This document shows positions 41,444 to 51,080 of a stretch of DNA of 64,000 nucleotides, piece after piece (position 1 is the stretch's first letter; every line of letters begins with the position of its first letter). The stretch spans positions 248,001 through 312,000 of the forward strand of contig NZ_VIRS01000005.1 of NCBI RefSeq assembly GCF_006912135.1. Direction: 5' to 3'. The DNA comes from Cryptosporangium phraense (lineage in GTDB: Bacteria; Actinomycetota; Actinomycetes; Mycobacteriales; Cryptosporangiaceae). Position numbers and translations under genes: made by a program. Below the pieces are notes generated by a model. The model worked only from the letters and a program-made list of their open reading frames with translations. It did not search any database and was not told the DNA's origin.

Positions 41444-42184
41444 CTAGCGCTTGCGCAGCGCGCGCAGGTACTCCTTGTTGAGGTTGACGATGCTGGCGAA
41501 CGGGATGCCCTTCGGGCAGGAGTTGACGCACTCGCCGGTGTTCGTGCAGCCTCCGAAGCCCTCGTCGTCCATCGTCGACACCATCTCGAGCACCCGCGAC
41601 TCGCGCTCCGGCTGGCCCTGGGGCAGCGCGTTGAGGTGGGCGACCTTGGCCGACGTGAACAGCATCGCCGACCCGTTCGGGCAGGCCGCCACGCAGGCGC
41701 CGCAGCCGATGCAGGTCGCGTTCTCGAAGGCCAGGTCGGCGTCGGCCTTGGGGACCGGGGTCGCGTGGGCGTCGGGGGCGGCGCCGGTCGGGGCGGTGAT
41801 GAAGCCGCCCGACTGGATGATCCGGTCGAACGCCGACCGGTCGACGACCAGGTCCTTGATAACCGGGAAGCCCCGCGAGCGCCACGGCTCGACGTCGATC
41901 GTGTCACCGTCGGAGAACGACCTCATGTGCAGCTGGCAGGACGTCGTCTGCTGGGGGCCGTGGGCCTGGCCGTTGATGACGACGCCGCAGGAGCCGCAGA
42001 TGCCCTCGCGGCAGTCGTGGTCGAACGCGATCGGCTCCTCGCCGTCGAGGATCAGCCGCTCGTTGAGGACGTCGAGCATCTCCAGGAACGACATGTCGGG
42101 GCTGACGTCCGGCACGTCGTAGGAGACCAGGGACCCGCGGTCGTCGGGGCCGGACTGGCGCCAGACTCGGACGGTGATGTTCAC
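41444..42184 (-). CDS. sdhB: Succinate dehydrogenase/fumarate reductase iron-sulphur subunit
   Basis: A 246-residue iron-sulphur subunit. The [2Fe-2S] centre uses [10 protein letters not shown] and a later Cys; the [4Fe-4S] centre uses [14 protein letters not shown]; the [3Fe-4S] centre uses the cysteines in [16 protein letters not shown]. It transfers electrons from SdhA flavin to the membrane haem/quinone site. GTG at 42184 overlaps the SdhA stop by GTGA; it is the last gene of the sdhCAB operon. Confidence 0.95.
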   Translation of the reverse strand: MNITVRVWRQSGPDDRGSLVSYDVPDVSPDMSFLEMLDVLNERLILDGEEPIAFDHDCREGICGSCGVVINGQAHGPQQTTSCQLHMRSFSDGDTIDVEPWRSRGFPVIKDLVVDRSAFDRIIQSGGFITAPTGAAPDAHATPVPKADADLAFENATCIGCGACVAACPNGSAMLFTSAKVAHLNALPQGQPERESRVLEMVSTMDDEGFGGCTNTGECVNSCPKGIPFASIVNLNKEYLRALRKR

Positions 42185-44112
42185 GCGTAACTCCGTTGCG
42201 TGGGGTGAACGTAGTCGAAGGCCAACGCCTCGCGGTGGAGCACCGGACCCGAAGACCCGTACTCCCACGCCGAGACGTGGCTGAAGTGCTCGTCGTCGCG
42301 GAGAGCCTCGCCCTCGGGGGTCTGGCTCTCCTCGCGGAAGTGGCCGCCGCAGGACTCGGTGCGCACCAGCGCGTCCAGGGCCATCAGCTCGCCGAACTCG
42401 AGGAAGTCGGCGACCCGGTTGGCCTTCTCCAGCGACTGGTTGAGCTGCTGCCCGGTGCCCGGCACCCGGACGTCGTTCCAGAACTCCTCGCGCAGCTCGG
42501 GGATCCGGTCGAGGGCCTTCTGCAGGCCGGACGCATTGCGGGCCATCCCGCAGTGGTCCCAGAGCAGCGTCCCGAGCTCGCGGTGGAACGAGTCGACGGT
42601 CCGCGACCCGTTGATCGAGAGCAGCTTGTCCAGACGCGCGGACACGGACTCCTCGGCCGAGACGACCGCCGGGTCGTCCGGAGAGACCGGAGAGAAGCCG
42701 CCGCCGGCCAGGTAGTGAGACAGCGTCGCCGGCAGGACGAAGTAGCCGTCGGCCAGGCCCTGCATCAGCGCGGACGCCCCGAGCCGGTTCGCGCCGTGGT
42801 CGGAGAAGTTCGCCTCGCCGATCACGAACAGCCCGGGGATCGTGCTCTGCAGGTCGTAGTCGACCCACAGCCCGCCCATCGTGTAGTGGATCGCCGGGTA
42901 GATCCGCATCGGGGTCTCGTACGGGTTCTCCGCCGTGATCTGGGCGTACATGTCGAAGAGGTTCCCGTACTTGGCCTCGACGGCCGGGCGCCCCAGACGC
43001 GAAAGAGCCTCGGCGAAGTCCAGGTACACGCCCAGCCCGCCCGGCCCGACCCCGCGGCCCTCGTCGCACACGTTCTTGGCCTGCCGGGACGCGATGTCCC
43101 GGGGGACGAGGTTGCCGAAGCTGGGGTAGATCCGCTCGAGGTAGTAGTCCCGCTCGTCCTCGGGGATCTGCGCCGGCGGCCGGGTGTCCCCCGCCCGCGC
43201 GGGCACCCAGATCCGGCCGTCGTTGCGCAGCGACTCGCTCATCAGCGTCAGCTTCGACTGGTGCTCGCCGGAGCGAGGGATGCAGGTGGGGTGGATCTGG
43301 GTGAAGCACGGGTTGGCCAGGTACGCGCCCCGCTTGTGGGCCCGCCAGATCGCGGTCGCGTTCGACCCCTTGGCGTTCGTCGACAGGTAGAAGACGTTCC
43401 CGTACCCGCCGGTCGCCAGCACGACGGCGTCGGCCAGATGAGTCTGCACCGCGCCGGTGACCAGGTCACGGGCCACGATCCCCCGGGCCTTGCCGTCGAC
43501 GACGATCAGGTCGAGCATCTCGGTGCGGGCGTGCAGCTCGACATTCCCGGCGTCGATCTGCCTGGACAGCGCCTGGTACGCGCCGAGCAGCAGCTGCTGG
43601 CCGGTCTGACCGCGGGCGTAGAACGTCCGGGACACCTGGACGCCACCGAACGAGCGGTTGTCGAGCAGCCCGCCGTACTCCCGGGCGAACGGGACGCCCT
43701 GGGCCACGCACTGGTCGATGATCTGCACCGAGACCTGGGCCAGCCGGTAGACGTTCGACTCCCGGGCGCGGAAGTCGCCGCCCTTCACCGTGTCGTAGAA
43801 CAGCCGGTAGATCGAGTCGCCGTCGTTGCGGTAGTTCTTCGCCGCGTTGATCCCGCCCTGCGCGGCGACCGAATGCGCGCGCCGGGGCGAGTCCTGGAAG
43901 CAGAACTGGACGACGTGGTAGCCCTGCTCGGCCAGCGTGGCTCCGGCCGCGCCGCCGGCCAGGCCGGTGCCGACGATGATCACCCGGTGCTTGCGCCGGT
44001 TCGCCGGGTTGACCAGCTTGGCTTCCCGCTTGCGGGTGTCCCACCGGTTCTCGATCGGTCCGGTCGGCGCCGCCGTGTCCGAGATGTCGGAACCTACTGT
44101 GTATTCGAGCAC
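42181..44112 (-). CDS. sdhA: Succinate dehydrogenase flavoprotein subunit
   Basis: A 643-residue flavoprotein. The FAD-binding motif is [19 protein letters not shown]. The covalent-FAD histidine region is [19 protein letters not shown]. Substrate-binding sequences include [13 protein letters not shown] and the [10 protein letters not shown] active-site region. It oxidises succinate in the citric acid cycle. The GTG at 44112 is one base after the SdhC stop. The sequence is of the actinobacterial and Bacillus type that pairs with a single large membrane subunit and no SdhD. Confidence 0.95.
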   Translation of the reverse strand: MLEYTVGSDISDTAAPTGPIENRWDTRKREAKLVNPANRRKHRVIIVGTGLAGGAAGATLAEQGYHVVQFCFQDSPRRAHSVAAQGGINAAKNYRNDGDSIYRLFYDTVKGGDFRARESNVYRLAQVSVQIIDQCVAQGVPFAREYGGLLDNRSFGGVQVSRTFYARGQTGQQLLLGAYQALSRQIDAGNVELHARTEMLDLIVVDGKARGIVARDLVTGAVQTHLADAVVLATGGYGNVFYLSTNAKGSNATAIWRAHKRGAYLANPCFTQIHPTCIPRSGEHQSKLTLMSESLRNDGRIWVPARAGDTRPPAQIPEDERDYYLERIYPSFGNLVPRDIASRQAKNVCDEGRGVGPGGLGVYLDFAEALSRLGRPAVEAKYGNLFDMYAQITAENPYETPMRIYPAIHYTMGGLWVDYDLQSTIPGLFVIGEANFSDHGANRLGASALMQGLADGYFVLPATLSHYLAGGGFSPVSPDDPAVVSAEESVSARLDKLLSINGSRTVDSFHRELGTLLWDHCGMARNASGLQKALDRIPELREEFWNDVRVPGTGQQLNQSLEKANRVADFLEFGELMALDALVRTESCGGHFREESQTPEGEALRDDEHFSHVSAWEYGSSGPVLHREALAFDYVHPTQRSYA

Positions 44113-44113
44113 G

Positions 44114-44818
44114 TCAGCTCACCAATCCAGTCATGACGCCCACCGGCAGAGCCGAGAAACCGATCGTGATCGCCAGCGCCAGCACGGTGCCGGTCACGCG
44201 AATCGCCACGACCCGCCCCGGTCGCGCGACTCCGAGCGTCCGGGCCGCGCTCGCGAAGCCGTGGTTGATGTGGAGGCCGACCATCACCATCGCGACCAGG
44301 TAGATCACGTTGATCCACCACACCTGGAAGTCCGCGACCACGTTGTGGTACGGATGCCCCTCCTGGTACGAGGGGTTGGCCACGCCGACGGTCAGGTCGA
44401 GGATGTGCCAGACGATGAACAGGGCCAGGATCACCCCGCCCCAGCGCATCGTCCGGGTCGCGAACGTCGCCTGACGCCGCTGGCCGTGCACGTACTTCGT
44501 CGGCCGCGCCTTCAGGTCCCGCCGGGACAGCTGGGCCGCCGCGGTCACGTGCAGCACCAGCGCGACCAGCAGCACGACCCGCTGGATCCACAGGAACCAC
44601 GAGTTGTGCAGCACCGGCGAGCCGATCGTGCGCAGCCAGCCGGCGTAGGAGTCGAACTCGTGCGGGCCGAAGAAGATCTTCAGGTTGCCGAGCATGTGCA
44701 CCAGCAGGAACGCCAGCATGACCAGGCCGGTCACGGCCATCACGGTCTTCTTGCCGATGGACGAGTCCCAGAGCACAGCGGTGGTGCTCCGGGGTCGGCT
44801 TTGTACGTCGGTCGCCAC
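44114..44818 (-). CDS. sdhC: Succinate dehydrogenase cytochrome b558 subunit
   Basis: The 234-residue membrane anchor has five helices, as in the Bacillus-type single-subunit SdhC that binds two haems. Candidate haem histidines are in [22 protein letters not shown] and LHINHGF. It accepts electrons from SdhB for the menaquinone pool. The GTG at 44818 is only 70 bp from the divergent LysR start. It is the first gene of the sdhCAB operon. A fumarate-reductase role in the cell cannot be excluded. Confidence 0.93.
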   Translation of the reverse strand: MATDVQSRPRSTTAVLWDSSIGKKTVMAVTGLVMLAFLLVHMLGNLKIFFGPHEFDSYAGWLRTIGSPVLHNSWFLWIQRVVLLVALVLHVTAAAQLSRRDLKARPTKYVHGQRRQATFATRTMRWGGVILALFIVWHILDLTVGVANPSYQEGHPYHNVVADFQVWWINVIYLVAMVMVGLHINHGFASAARTLGVARPGRVVAIRVTGTVLALAITIGFSALPVGVMTGLVS

Positions 44819-44850
44819 GCTTGGAAGCTATGTCGGCCGAAACGAGAGGT

Positions 44851-44869
44851 CCAAGACCAGTTTTCTTGG
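44851..44869. promoter_or_regulatory. Probable LysR operator in the sdhC/lysR divergent region
   Basis: Inverted repeat CCAAGA-N7-TCTTGG (44851-44869), which fits the LysR T-N11-A type. It lies in the 70-bp gap between sdhC (leftward) and the LysR gene (rightward), so the regulator likely controls both itself and the sdh operon. Confidence 0.7.
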
Positions 44870-44888
44870 TCGACGATAGGATCTCTCT

Positions 44889-45815
44889 ATGCAGCTGCAG
44901 CAACTGGCGTACTTCGTCGCCGTCGCCGACCAGCGGCACTTCACCAAAGCCGCCGCTCAGGCCGGGGTGGCCCAGCCCTCGCTGTCCCAGCAGATCAAGG
45001 CCCTGGAGCGCGACCTCGGCGCCCCGCTCTTCCAGCGGGCCCGGGGGAATCTCACACTCACCGACGCCGGCGAGGCCCTGCTCCCGATCGCCCGCCGCAT
45101 CCTGGCCGACACCGAGAACGCCCGGCGCGCGGTCCTCGAGGTCGCGGTGCTGGGCCGCGGCCGGGTCCGGCTCGGGGCCACGCCCAGCCTCTGCACCGGT
45201 CTGCTGCCGTCCATGCTCGGCGCGTTCCGCGCCGAGCACCCGGGCATCGAGCTGATCTTGCACGAGAGCGGCTCCCGCGACCTGCAGCGCGAACTCACCG
45301 AGGGCGCGCTCGACCTGGCCCTGGTGATCGACGCGCGGCTCGGTGACGACGACCCGCTGCAGATCGTCCCGCTGGTCACCGAGGACCTCGTCGTCGTCTC
45401 CCCGTTGGACGGTCCCCCGCCGGTCGAGGCGCCCGAGATGACGGTCGCCGACCTCGAGGGCCGTCCGTTGGTCATGTTCCGCGACGGCTACGACCTCCGC
45501 GAGACCGTGGTGGACGCCTGCCGGGGTGCCGGATTCGAGGCGACGTTCGCGATCGAGGGCGGAGAGCTCGATGCGGTGCTGCAGTTCGTCCGGGCCGGGC
45601 TGGGCATCGCCGTGGTGCCGAGCACCGTCGGGTACGACCGGTTCCGGGTGACGCCGTTCAGCGCGCCGGGGCTGGCCCGCACGGTGCTGCTCGCCCGGCG
45701 GCGCGACCTCGAGCCGCCCCGGGCCGCCCGCGCGCTCGGCCGGCACATGCTCGACTTCCTGGCCCGGGCCGCGGCCACCAACACGCTCCCGCCCGGCACC
45801 CGCCTACCCGCCTGA
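44889..45815 (+). CDS. LysR-family transcriptional regulator
   Basis: A 308-residue LysR protein. The N-terminal winged HTH is canonical (LQQLAYFVAVADQRHFTKAA, then GVAQPSLSQQIKALERDLG), followed by a two-lobed effector domain. ATG at 44889. Its position divergent from sdhCAB, with a dyad between, suggests control of succinate dehydrogenase; a similar LysR/sdh arrangement is known in actinomycetes. The effector may be a citric-acid-cycle acid, by inference only. Confidence 0.92.
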   Translation: MQLQQLAYFVAVADQRHFTKAAAQAGVAQPSLSQQIKALERDLGAPLFQRARGNLTLTDAGEALLPIARRILADTENARRAVLEVAVLGRGRVRLGATPSLCTGLLPSMLGAFRAEHPGIELILHESGSRDLQRELTEGALDLALVIDARLGDDDPLQIVPLVTEDLVVVSPLDGPPPVEAPEMTVADLEGRPLVMFRDGYDLRETVVDACRGAGFEATFAIEGGELDAVLQFVRAGLGIAVVPSTVGYDRFRVTPFSAPGLARTVLLARRRDLEPPRAARALGRHMLDFLARAAATNTLPPGTRLPA

Positions 45816-46123
45816 TCCCCGGCACCCCCGGTACCTCGGGCATCCCGGCAGTGGACCGATCCAGTGCCCCCTCCATCACGGCCCACTGCCGGAACGCCGT
45901 CCTCGATTCCCGGATGCCCGCTGGTCAACCGTTCGGCCGTCCTCCCGGCGGTCGACCGGTCAGTCCCCGCAGGTCGCTATTCTCCCGAGAACCTTCTGGG
46001 GACACACTCGCGAGACGGCAGATCGCAGGGAAGTACTTCATTCGGACGACGCGACCTTTCTGGTCCGTCCCGAGGGCGAATGCCTCAGCCGCGGGACAGG
46101 ACGGGACGTGGGGGCGGGTCAGC
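45816..46123. other. Gene-free stretch between the LysR gene and the HTH/membrane gene
   Basis: The 308 bp upstream of the GTG at 46124 are open in that gene's frame from 45851, but the translation is Arg/Pro-rich and unlike the following protein, so it is treated as non-coding. It must contain the promoter of the next gene. No clear hairpin or promoter box was found. Confidence 0.5.
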
Positions 46124-47131
46124 GTGAGCGAATCGTCGGCGGACAGACCGACTCCGGCGTCGGTGAGCACTGAGGACGAGCTGCGGGGATACGTCCGGTC
46201 GTTGATGGAGGCCCGCACCAACGTGCGGGCGGTCGCGGCCGAGACCGGCTTGTCGAAGACGACGGTCAACGAGCTGCGGATGGGGCGGCGCCGGGTCAGC
46301 CTGGACGCGCTGACCAAGGTCGTCGGCGCGTACGCCCCGGCCGAGGTCGCCGACGCCCGCCAGGCCTGGCACCGGGTCCAGCCGCCCCGGCCCCGGCGGG
46401 CGCCGACGGCACCGGCCGAGACGGCACCGACCGGCTCCGGCCCGGAAGCGGCGGCGCCGGATCTCGGCTTACGGCGCGAGGAGGCGCCAGGAGCGTCCGG
46501 CGGTGGTTCGCCGGGTGGCGTAGAGAAAAGGAACCGGTGGCTGCCGGTCGGCCTCTGGCCGCGGGTCGTGTACGCGGCGATCGCGGTGCTGGCGGCGGTG
46601 GCCGTCGCGGACGGCGTGCGAGCGGTCGCGGACCGCGAGCCGGACCCGGCGACGGCGGCCGCCGCGCCCTGCATCACCCCGGCCCAGGAGACGACGGCCC
46701 AGCTCACCAAACCCACCGGGACGACGCCGGTGACGCTGACCGAGGTCGCGTATCACCTGCAGCGGGTCGATCCGCCGCGGCTGGAGATCGCGGCCGCGCT
46801 GTCCGGGGCGGTCCCGGACGGGTCGACCGTGCAGATCCTCGAGCGGGCCGACCCGGCGACGGTGGACTCGACGCCCGAGCACCACCCCGGGAACGGGCGC
46901 TACTACCCGCGGCCGTCGATCCGGTCGGTCGGCGGGTGCGTCTACGTGCCGCAGAACCAGATCGGCTACGCGGGGTTCGCGGGAATGCGGCTGCGCTACA
47001 CGGTCGTGCTGCTCCCGGCGCGGTTCGCGGACTCGATCGTCGCCGACTCGCACGCCGGTGACGGGCTCTCGGAGCAGGATCTGGCCCGGTATTCGATGAC
47101 CAGGCTCGGTTGGTTCGAGTTCCGCGTGTGA
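46124..47131 (+). CDS. HTH-type N-terminus fused to a single-span membrane protein
   Basis: A 335-residue protein. The first 100 residues contain a Cro-like helix-turn-helix (NVRAVAAETGLSKTTVNELR, then MGRRRVSLDALTKVVGAYA). A Pro/Ala/Gly linker is followed by one membrane helix (VVYAAIAVLAAVAVADGV) and an extracytoplasmic domain of about 160 residues with two cysteines (APCITPAQETT and GGCVYVPQ). A DNA-binding head on a membrane anchor resembles one-component sensors such as RodZ-type or ToxR-type proteins. The GTG at 46124 was chosen to begin just before the HTH region; no strong ribosome binding site is present. The signal is unknown. Confidence 0.7.
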   Translation: MSESSADRPTPASVSTEDELRGYVRSLMEARTNVRAVAAETGLSKTTVNELRMGRRRVSLDALTKVVGAYAPAEVADARQAWHRVQPPRPRRAPTAPAETAPTGSGPEAAAPDLGLRREEAPGASGGGSPGGVEKRNRWLPVGLWPRVVYAAIAVLAAVAVADGVRAVADREPDPATAAAAPCITPAQETTAQLTKPTGTTPVTLTEVAYHLQRVDPPRLEIAAALSGAVPDGSTVQILERADPATVDSTPEHHPGNGRYYPRPSIRSVGGCVYVPQNQIGYAGFAGMRLRYTVVLLPARFADSIVADSHAGDGLSEQDLARYSMTRLGWFEFRV

Positions 47132-47238
47132 ATCCTGCGAAACATTGAGAAACCGACGGTCTACTTACCTCCAGGAAACCACGGCCGGTCGTCTGTGTAC
47201 TTAGGATCGGGAGACATTCCCACGACCCGGGAGAGCGC

Positions 47239-48033
47239 GTGGAAAGTCCGGACTGGACGTCGGACACGGTTGATCCGGATCAGCCGTCAGCGGCCCGCAT
47301 GTACGACTACTACCTCGGGGGCTCGCACAACTTCGCCTCCGACCGGGAGCTGGCCCGCCAGGTGCTGGAGCTGTTCCCGGACGGTCCGCTGCTCGCCCAG
47401 GCCAACCGCGGGTTCCTGCACCGCGGTGTGCGCTACCTGCAGAGCCGGGGCATCCGTCAGTTCCTCGATCTGGGGTCGGGCATTCCGACCGCCGGCAACG
47501 TCCACGAGGTCGCGCCGGACGCGACCGTGGTCTACGTCGACATCGACCCGGTGGCGGTCGCCCACAGCGAGGCGATCCTGGCCGACGTCGACCGGGCCGG
47601 CATCGTGCACGCCGACATCCGCCGGCCCGCCGACGTGCTGACCGACCCGGTGACCCGCGAGCTGCTCGACTTCTCCCAGCCGATCGGGCTGCTGATGGTC
47701 GCGGTGCTGCATTTCGTCGACACCGACGCGGAGGCCGCGCGCATCACGGCCGCGTTCCGGGACGCGATTCCGGCCGGCAGCGGGCTGGTGCTGGCCCACG
47801 GGACGATGGAGGGCCGTCCCGAGGAAGTGAAGCGGATCGAGGAGCTCTACCAGCGCAGCGCGAACCCGACGACCACCAGGAGCCGGTCCCAGATCGCCGG
47901 GCTGCTCGACGGCTGGGAGCTGGTGGAACCGGGCCTGACCTGGGTCGTGCGGTGGCGGCCGGACTGGCCGGACGACGTGGCCTACGATCCGTCGTGGTGC
48001 GGCAACTACGGCGCGGTCGGGTGGAAGCGGTGA
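47239..48033 (+). CDS. SAM-dependent methyltransferase, SAV2177/DUF574 family
   Basis: The third member of this family in the window (264 residues), with ARMYDYYLGGSHNFASDREL, QFLDLGSGIPT, VVYVDIDP and FSQPIGLLMVAVLHF. It is close in sequence to the other two but not a recent copy. GTG at 47239 has GGGAG five bases upstream. Its stop overlaps the GTG of the EAL-domain gene by GTGA, so the methyltransferase and the c-di-GMP phosphodiesterase-like protein are co-translated. Substrate unknown. Confidence 0.9.
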   Translation: MESPDWTSDTVDPDQPSAARMYDYYLGGSHNFASDRELARQVLELFPDGPLLAQANRGFLHRGVRYLQSRGIRQFLDLGSGIPTAGNVHEVAPDATVVYVDIDPVAVAHSEAILADVDRAGIVHADIRRPADVLTDPVTRELLDFSQPIGLLMVAVLHFVDTDAEAARITAAFRDAIPAGSGLVLAHGTMEGRPEEVKRIEELYQRSANPTTTRSRSQIAGLLDGWELVEPGLTWVVRWRPDWPDDVAYDPSWCGNYGAVGWKR

Positions 48034-49271
48034 CCGCTGCTCCCCGTCGCGCGGTCGCGACCGCTCCGGACGCCGGTGCGGTCGCGATCGCGGTGTTCGC
48101 CTGGGAGTGGGCCCGGCACCTGATCGGCACCAGCTGGGTCCCGGACGACCGGACCGTGATCGCCGAGCAGCTCCGGCTGCTCACCGACGCGGCGGCCGAG
48201 GCCCTGCTCGGCGCGGCGAAGCCGGAGAGCACCGGGCGCGACATCGGGTCGGCGGTGGTCGGGATCGGCTTCGCGACGCCGGACGCGCTCGGCCGGACCC
48301 TGGCGCTGCTCGGCGAGCGGCTCGGCACCGATCTGGAGCTCGACCCGGCCGATCCGCAGGTCCGGGCCCGGGTCTCGGCGCTGCTGGCCGGCGTCGGGGT
48401 CGGGTTCGCCCGGTCCGCGCACGACCGGACGCTCGCCCAGCAGGACGCGATCCGCAGCTCCGACCTGGTCGCCCGGCAGCGGGCCGAGCGGGCGCTGCGG
48501 GCGCGGGCCGACACCCCGTACCGGCGGGAGCTGGCCGCGGCGGTGGAGCGCGGGCAGGTCGTGCCGTACTTCCAGCCGATCGTCACGCTGGAGGGCGAGG
48601 AGCTGGTCGGGTTCGAGGCGCTGGCCCGGTGGGAGCACCCCGACCAGGGCACGCTCACGCCCGGTAAGTTCCTGCCGTCCGCCGACGACGAGGTGTTCTC
48701 CGCGCTCGGCTCGCGGCTCCGGGAAGACGCCTGCCGGGCCGCCGTCGAATGGCAGTCCGCCGCCGGGCGGCCGGTGTTCGTCGGCGTCAACCTGTCCGCG
48801 GCCGAGCTCCGCACCCCGTCGATCGTCGACGACGTGCGCGGGGTGCTGTCCCGGACCGGCCTCCCGCCCGAGCTGCTGCACGTCGAGATCACTGAGGACG
48901 CCACCCTGGCCGACGCCGACCTGCCGGTCCTGCGCGGGCTGGCGGCGCTCGGGGTACGGCTGGCGCTCGACGACGTCGGTACCGGGCTGTCCCGGCTCGC
49001 GGTGCTGCCGAGCCTGCCGGTGCACGGGCTCAAGCTGGCCGCCTCGCTGCTCGACCCGGTCCGGCTGCTGCCGTTCGCCGGGGCGCGGGCCGGCACCCAC
49101 GTGCTCGACGTCGTGACCGACCTGGCCGGGCGGCTGGGGCTGACGACGACGGTCGAGGGAATCGAGAACGCGGCCGAGGCGTCGTTCGTGCGCCGGCTCG
49201 GCATCACCCGGGCCCAGGGCTGGCACTACGGCCGGCCGGTGCCGGCTGCGGAAGTCACGTTCCCGCGTTGA
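48030..49271 (+). CDS. EAL-domain (c-di-GMP phosphodiesterase-like) protein
   Basis: A 413-residue protein. The first 165 residues are a helical N-terminal region of a type seen in actinomycete GGDEF/EAL proteins, but no GGDEF domain follows. The EAL domain (about 170-410) keeps catalytic features: FEALARW (EAL), VNLSAAEL (Asn), VEITEDA (Glu), ALDDVGTG (Asp-Asp), GLKLAAS (Lys) and TVEGIEN plus QGWHYGRP. The KID sequence is changed to KLA, but key metal ligands look intact, so it may hydrolyse c-di-GMP to pGpG. GTG at 48030 overlaps the methyltransferase stop; a GTG at 48021 is the alternative. Confidence 0.87.
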   Translation: MTAAPRRAVATAPDAGAVAIAVFAWEWARHLIGTSWVPDDRTVIAEQLRLLTDAAAEALLGAAKPESTGRDIGSAVVGIGFATPDALGRTLALLGERLGTDLELDPADPQVRARVSALLAGVGVGFARSAHDRTLAQQDAIRSSDLVARQRAERALRARADTPYRRELAAAVERGQVVPYFQPIVTLEGEELVGFEALARWEHPDQGTLTPGKFLPSADDEVFSALGSRLREDACRAAVEWQSAAGRPVFVGVNLSAAELRTPSIVDDVRGVLSRTGLPPELLHVEITEDATLADADLPVLRGLAALGVRLALDDVGTGLSRLAVLPSLPVHGLKLAASLLDPVRLLPFAGARAGTHVLDVVTDLAGRLGLTTTVEGIENAAEASFVRRLGITRAQGWHYGRPVPAAEVTFPR

Positions 49272-49379
49272 CGGCGTTTTACTGAGCGAGAAAGGGCGCT
49301 TGGCGTTCCGGGCGGTGGGGGCCGACGCTCCGGGCGTCGGGGCTCCGGTCGTCGGGGCTCCGGGCCGGAGGGGGCTCTC

Positions 49380-51038
49380 GTGAAGCCGGTGGACGCGCTG
49401 CTGGAGATCGTGCGCAGCGAGGGCGTCCGGCACGTGTTCGGCAACCCCGGGACGACCGAGCTGCCGTTCCTGGAGGCGCTGGTCGACGCTCCGGACCTGC
49501 CGTACGTGCTCGGGCTGCAGGAGGGGTCGGTCGTCGCGATGGCCGACGGGTACGCGCGCGCCACCGGGCGGACGGCGTTCGTGAACCTGCACGTGGCCGC
49601 CGGGCTGGCGAACGGGCTGATCGGGCTGCTGAACGCGAGCCGGTCGCGGACGCCGATGGTGGTGCTGGCCGGGCAGCAGGACCAGCGGCACCTGCAGGCG
49701 GACCCGATGCTGGCCGGTGATCTGGTGGGGCTCGCGTCGCCCGCGGTGAAGTCGGCGGTAGAGGTGCACCAGCCCTACGACCTGCCGGTGCTGCTGCGGC
49801 GGGCGTTCGCGCTGGCCCGGCGGACTCCGTCGGGGCCGGTGTTCGTGTCGGTGCCGATGGACGTGCTGTCGTCCTCGTCGTCGGTGGACGTGCCCGCGGT
49901 GTCGCGGGTGTCGGCGCCGGGGGCGTCGTCGGACGTGTCGTCGGCGGTGCGGATCCTGGCCGAGGCGACGTCGCCGGTGATCGTGGCCGGAGACGGCGTG
50001 GGGCGGGACGGCGTGGTTCCGGCGCTGGTGTCGCTGGCCGAGCGGCTCGGGGCGCCGGTGTGGTCGCAGCCGATGTTCGACGGGGTGGACTTCCCCGGGT
50101 CGCACCCGTTGTACGCCGGGATGCTGCCGCCGCGGCACGAGGCGATCCGGGCCGAACTGGAGGCGCACGACGTCGTGGTGATCGTCGGGTGTCACGCGTT
50201 CATGCCGCACCACTGGACGCCGGGGTCGCCGATCCCGGACGGCTGCGCGGTGGTGCAGCTGGACGCGGACCCGGCCGAGATCGGGCGGAACTTCCCGGTC
50301 GCGGCCGGGCTGGCCGGTGCGCTCGGTGCGACGCTGGCGGCGGTGGAGGAGGCCCTGGCCGGTGAGGTCCGACCGTCGACCGCCGCGGCGGTCGAAGCGC
50401 GGGTGGCGGCGATCGGGGGACGGATCTCGGAGAAGCGGGCCGCGGTCGAGCGGGCGGCCCGGGACCGGTACGGGCCCGCGCCGCTCGATCCGCCGGCGGC
50501 CATGCACGCGGTGGCGTCCGGGCTCCCGGACGACGCGGTCGTCGTCGAGGAGGCGATCACGGCCGGTCTCGCGCTGCGGACCGTGCTGCGCCTCGACCGG
50601 CCGCGGTCCTACGTGCACACGATCGGCGGCGGGCTGGGCTGGGGCGTCGGGGCGGCGATCGGCACGCGGCTCGGCGATCCGTCCCGGCCGGTGGTGGCCG
50701 TGCTCGGCGACGGATGCACGATGTTCGGGCTCCAGGGCCTGTGGAGTGCGGTCCGCTACCGGGTGCCGGTCACGTTCGTCGTCGTGAACAACGGCGAGTA
50801 CCGGACGCTGAAGGAGACGCTCGACGGTCTGGCCGGTCCGTCGGCCGCCGCGGGGACGTACGTCGGGCTGGACCTGCCCGGGCTCGACTGGCAGGCCGGG
50901 GCGAAGCTGTTCGGGATGGCCTCGACGCGGGTCGCGCACACCGAGGAACTGCGCGCGCTGGTGGCCGGAGCGGGCGACCGGACCGAGCCGTTGCTCGTCG
51001 AGGTACCGGTCACCGCCCACGGCGGGCGTTCCGGCTAG
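49380..51038 (+). CDS. Benzoylformate decarboxylase-like ThDP-dependent enzyme
   Basis: A 552-residue thiamine diphosphate enzyme. The N-terminal part has FGNPGTTELPFLEAL, the catalytic Glu in LGLQEGSVVAMADGYARA and the active-site His in NLHVAAGLANG, as in benzoylformate decarboxylase. The C-terminal ThDP motif is LGDGCTMFG...FVVVNN. It decarboxylates a 2-keto acid, likely aromatic (benzoylformate) but other keto acids are possible. GTG at 49380 has GGAGG eight bases upstream. It is followed at 42 bp by an IclR regulator in the same direction, probably its local control gene. Confidence 0.88.
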   Translation: MKPVDALLEIVRSEGVRHVFGNPGTTELPFLEALVDAPDLPYVLGLQEGSVVAMADGYARATGRTAFVNLHVAAGLANGLIGLLNASRSRTPMVVLAGQQDQRHLQADPMLAGDLVGLASPAVKSAVEVHQPYDLPVLLRRAFALARRTPSGPVFVSVPMDVLSSSSSVDVPAVSRVSAPGASSDVSSAVRILAEATSPVIVAGDGVGRDGVVPALVSLAERLGAPVWSQPMFDGVDFPGSHPLYAGMLPPRHEAIRAELEAHDVVVIVGCHAFMPHHWTPGSPIPDGCAVVQLDADPAEIGRNFPVAAGLAGALGATLAAVEEALAGEVRPSTAAAVEARVAAIGGRISEKRAAVERAARDRYGPAPLDPPAAMHAVASGLPDDAVVVEEAITAGLALRTVLRLDRPRSYVHTIGGGLGWGVGAAIGTRLGDPSRPVVAVLGDGCTMFGLQGLWSAVRYRVPVTFVVVNNGEYRTLKETLDGLAGPSAAAGTYVGLDLPGLDWQAGAKLFGMASTRVAHTEELRALVAGAGDRTEPLLVEVPVTAHGGRSG

Positions 51039-51080
51039 AACTCGTTGCCGTTCGCCGGACCGGGGCGCCACGATCAGCGG

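Noticed and set aside
49300-49378. Direct repeat GTCGGGGCTCCGG ahead of the decarboxylase gene
   Set aside because: Only two copies in very GC-rich sequence; not enough to call a regulatory site.
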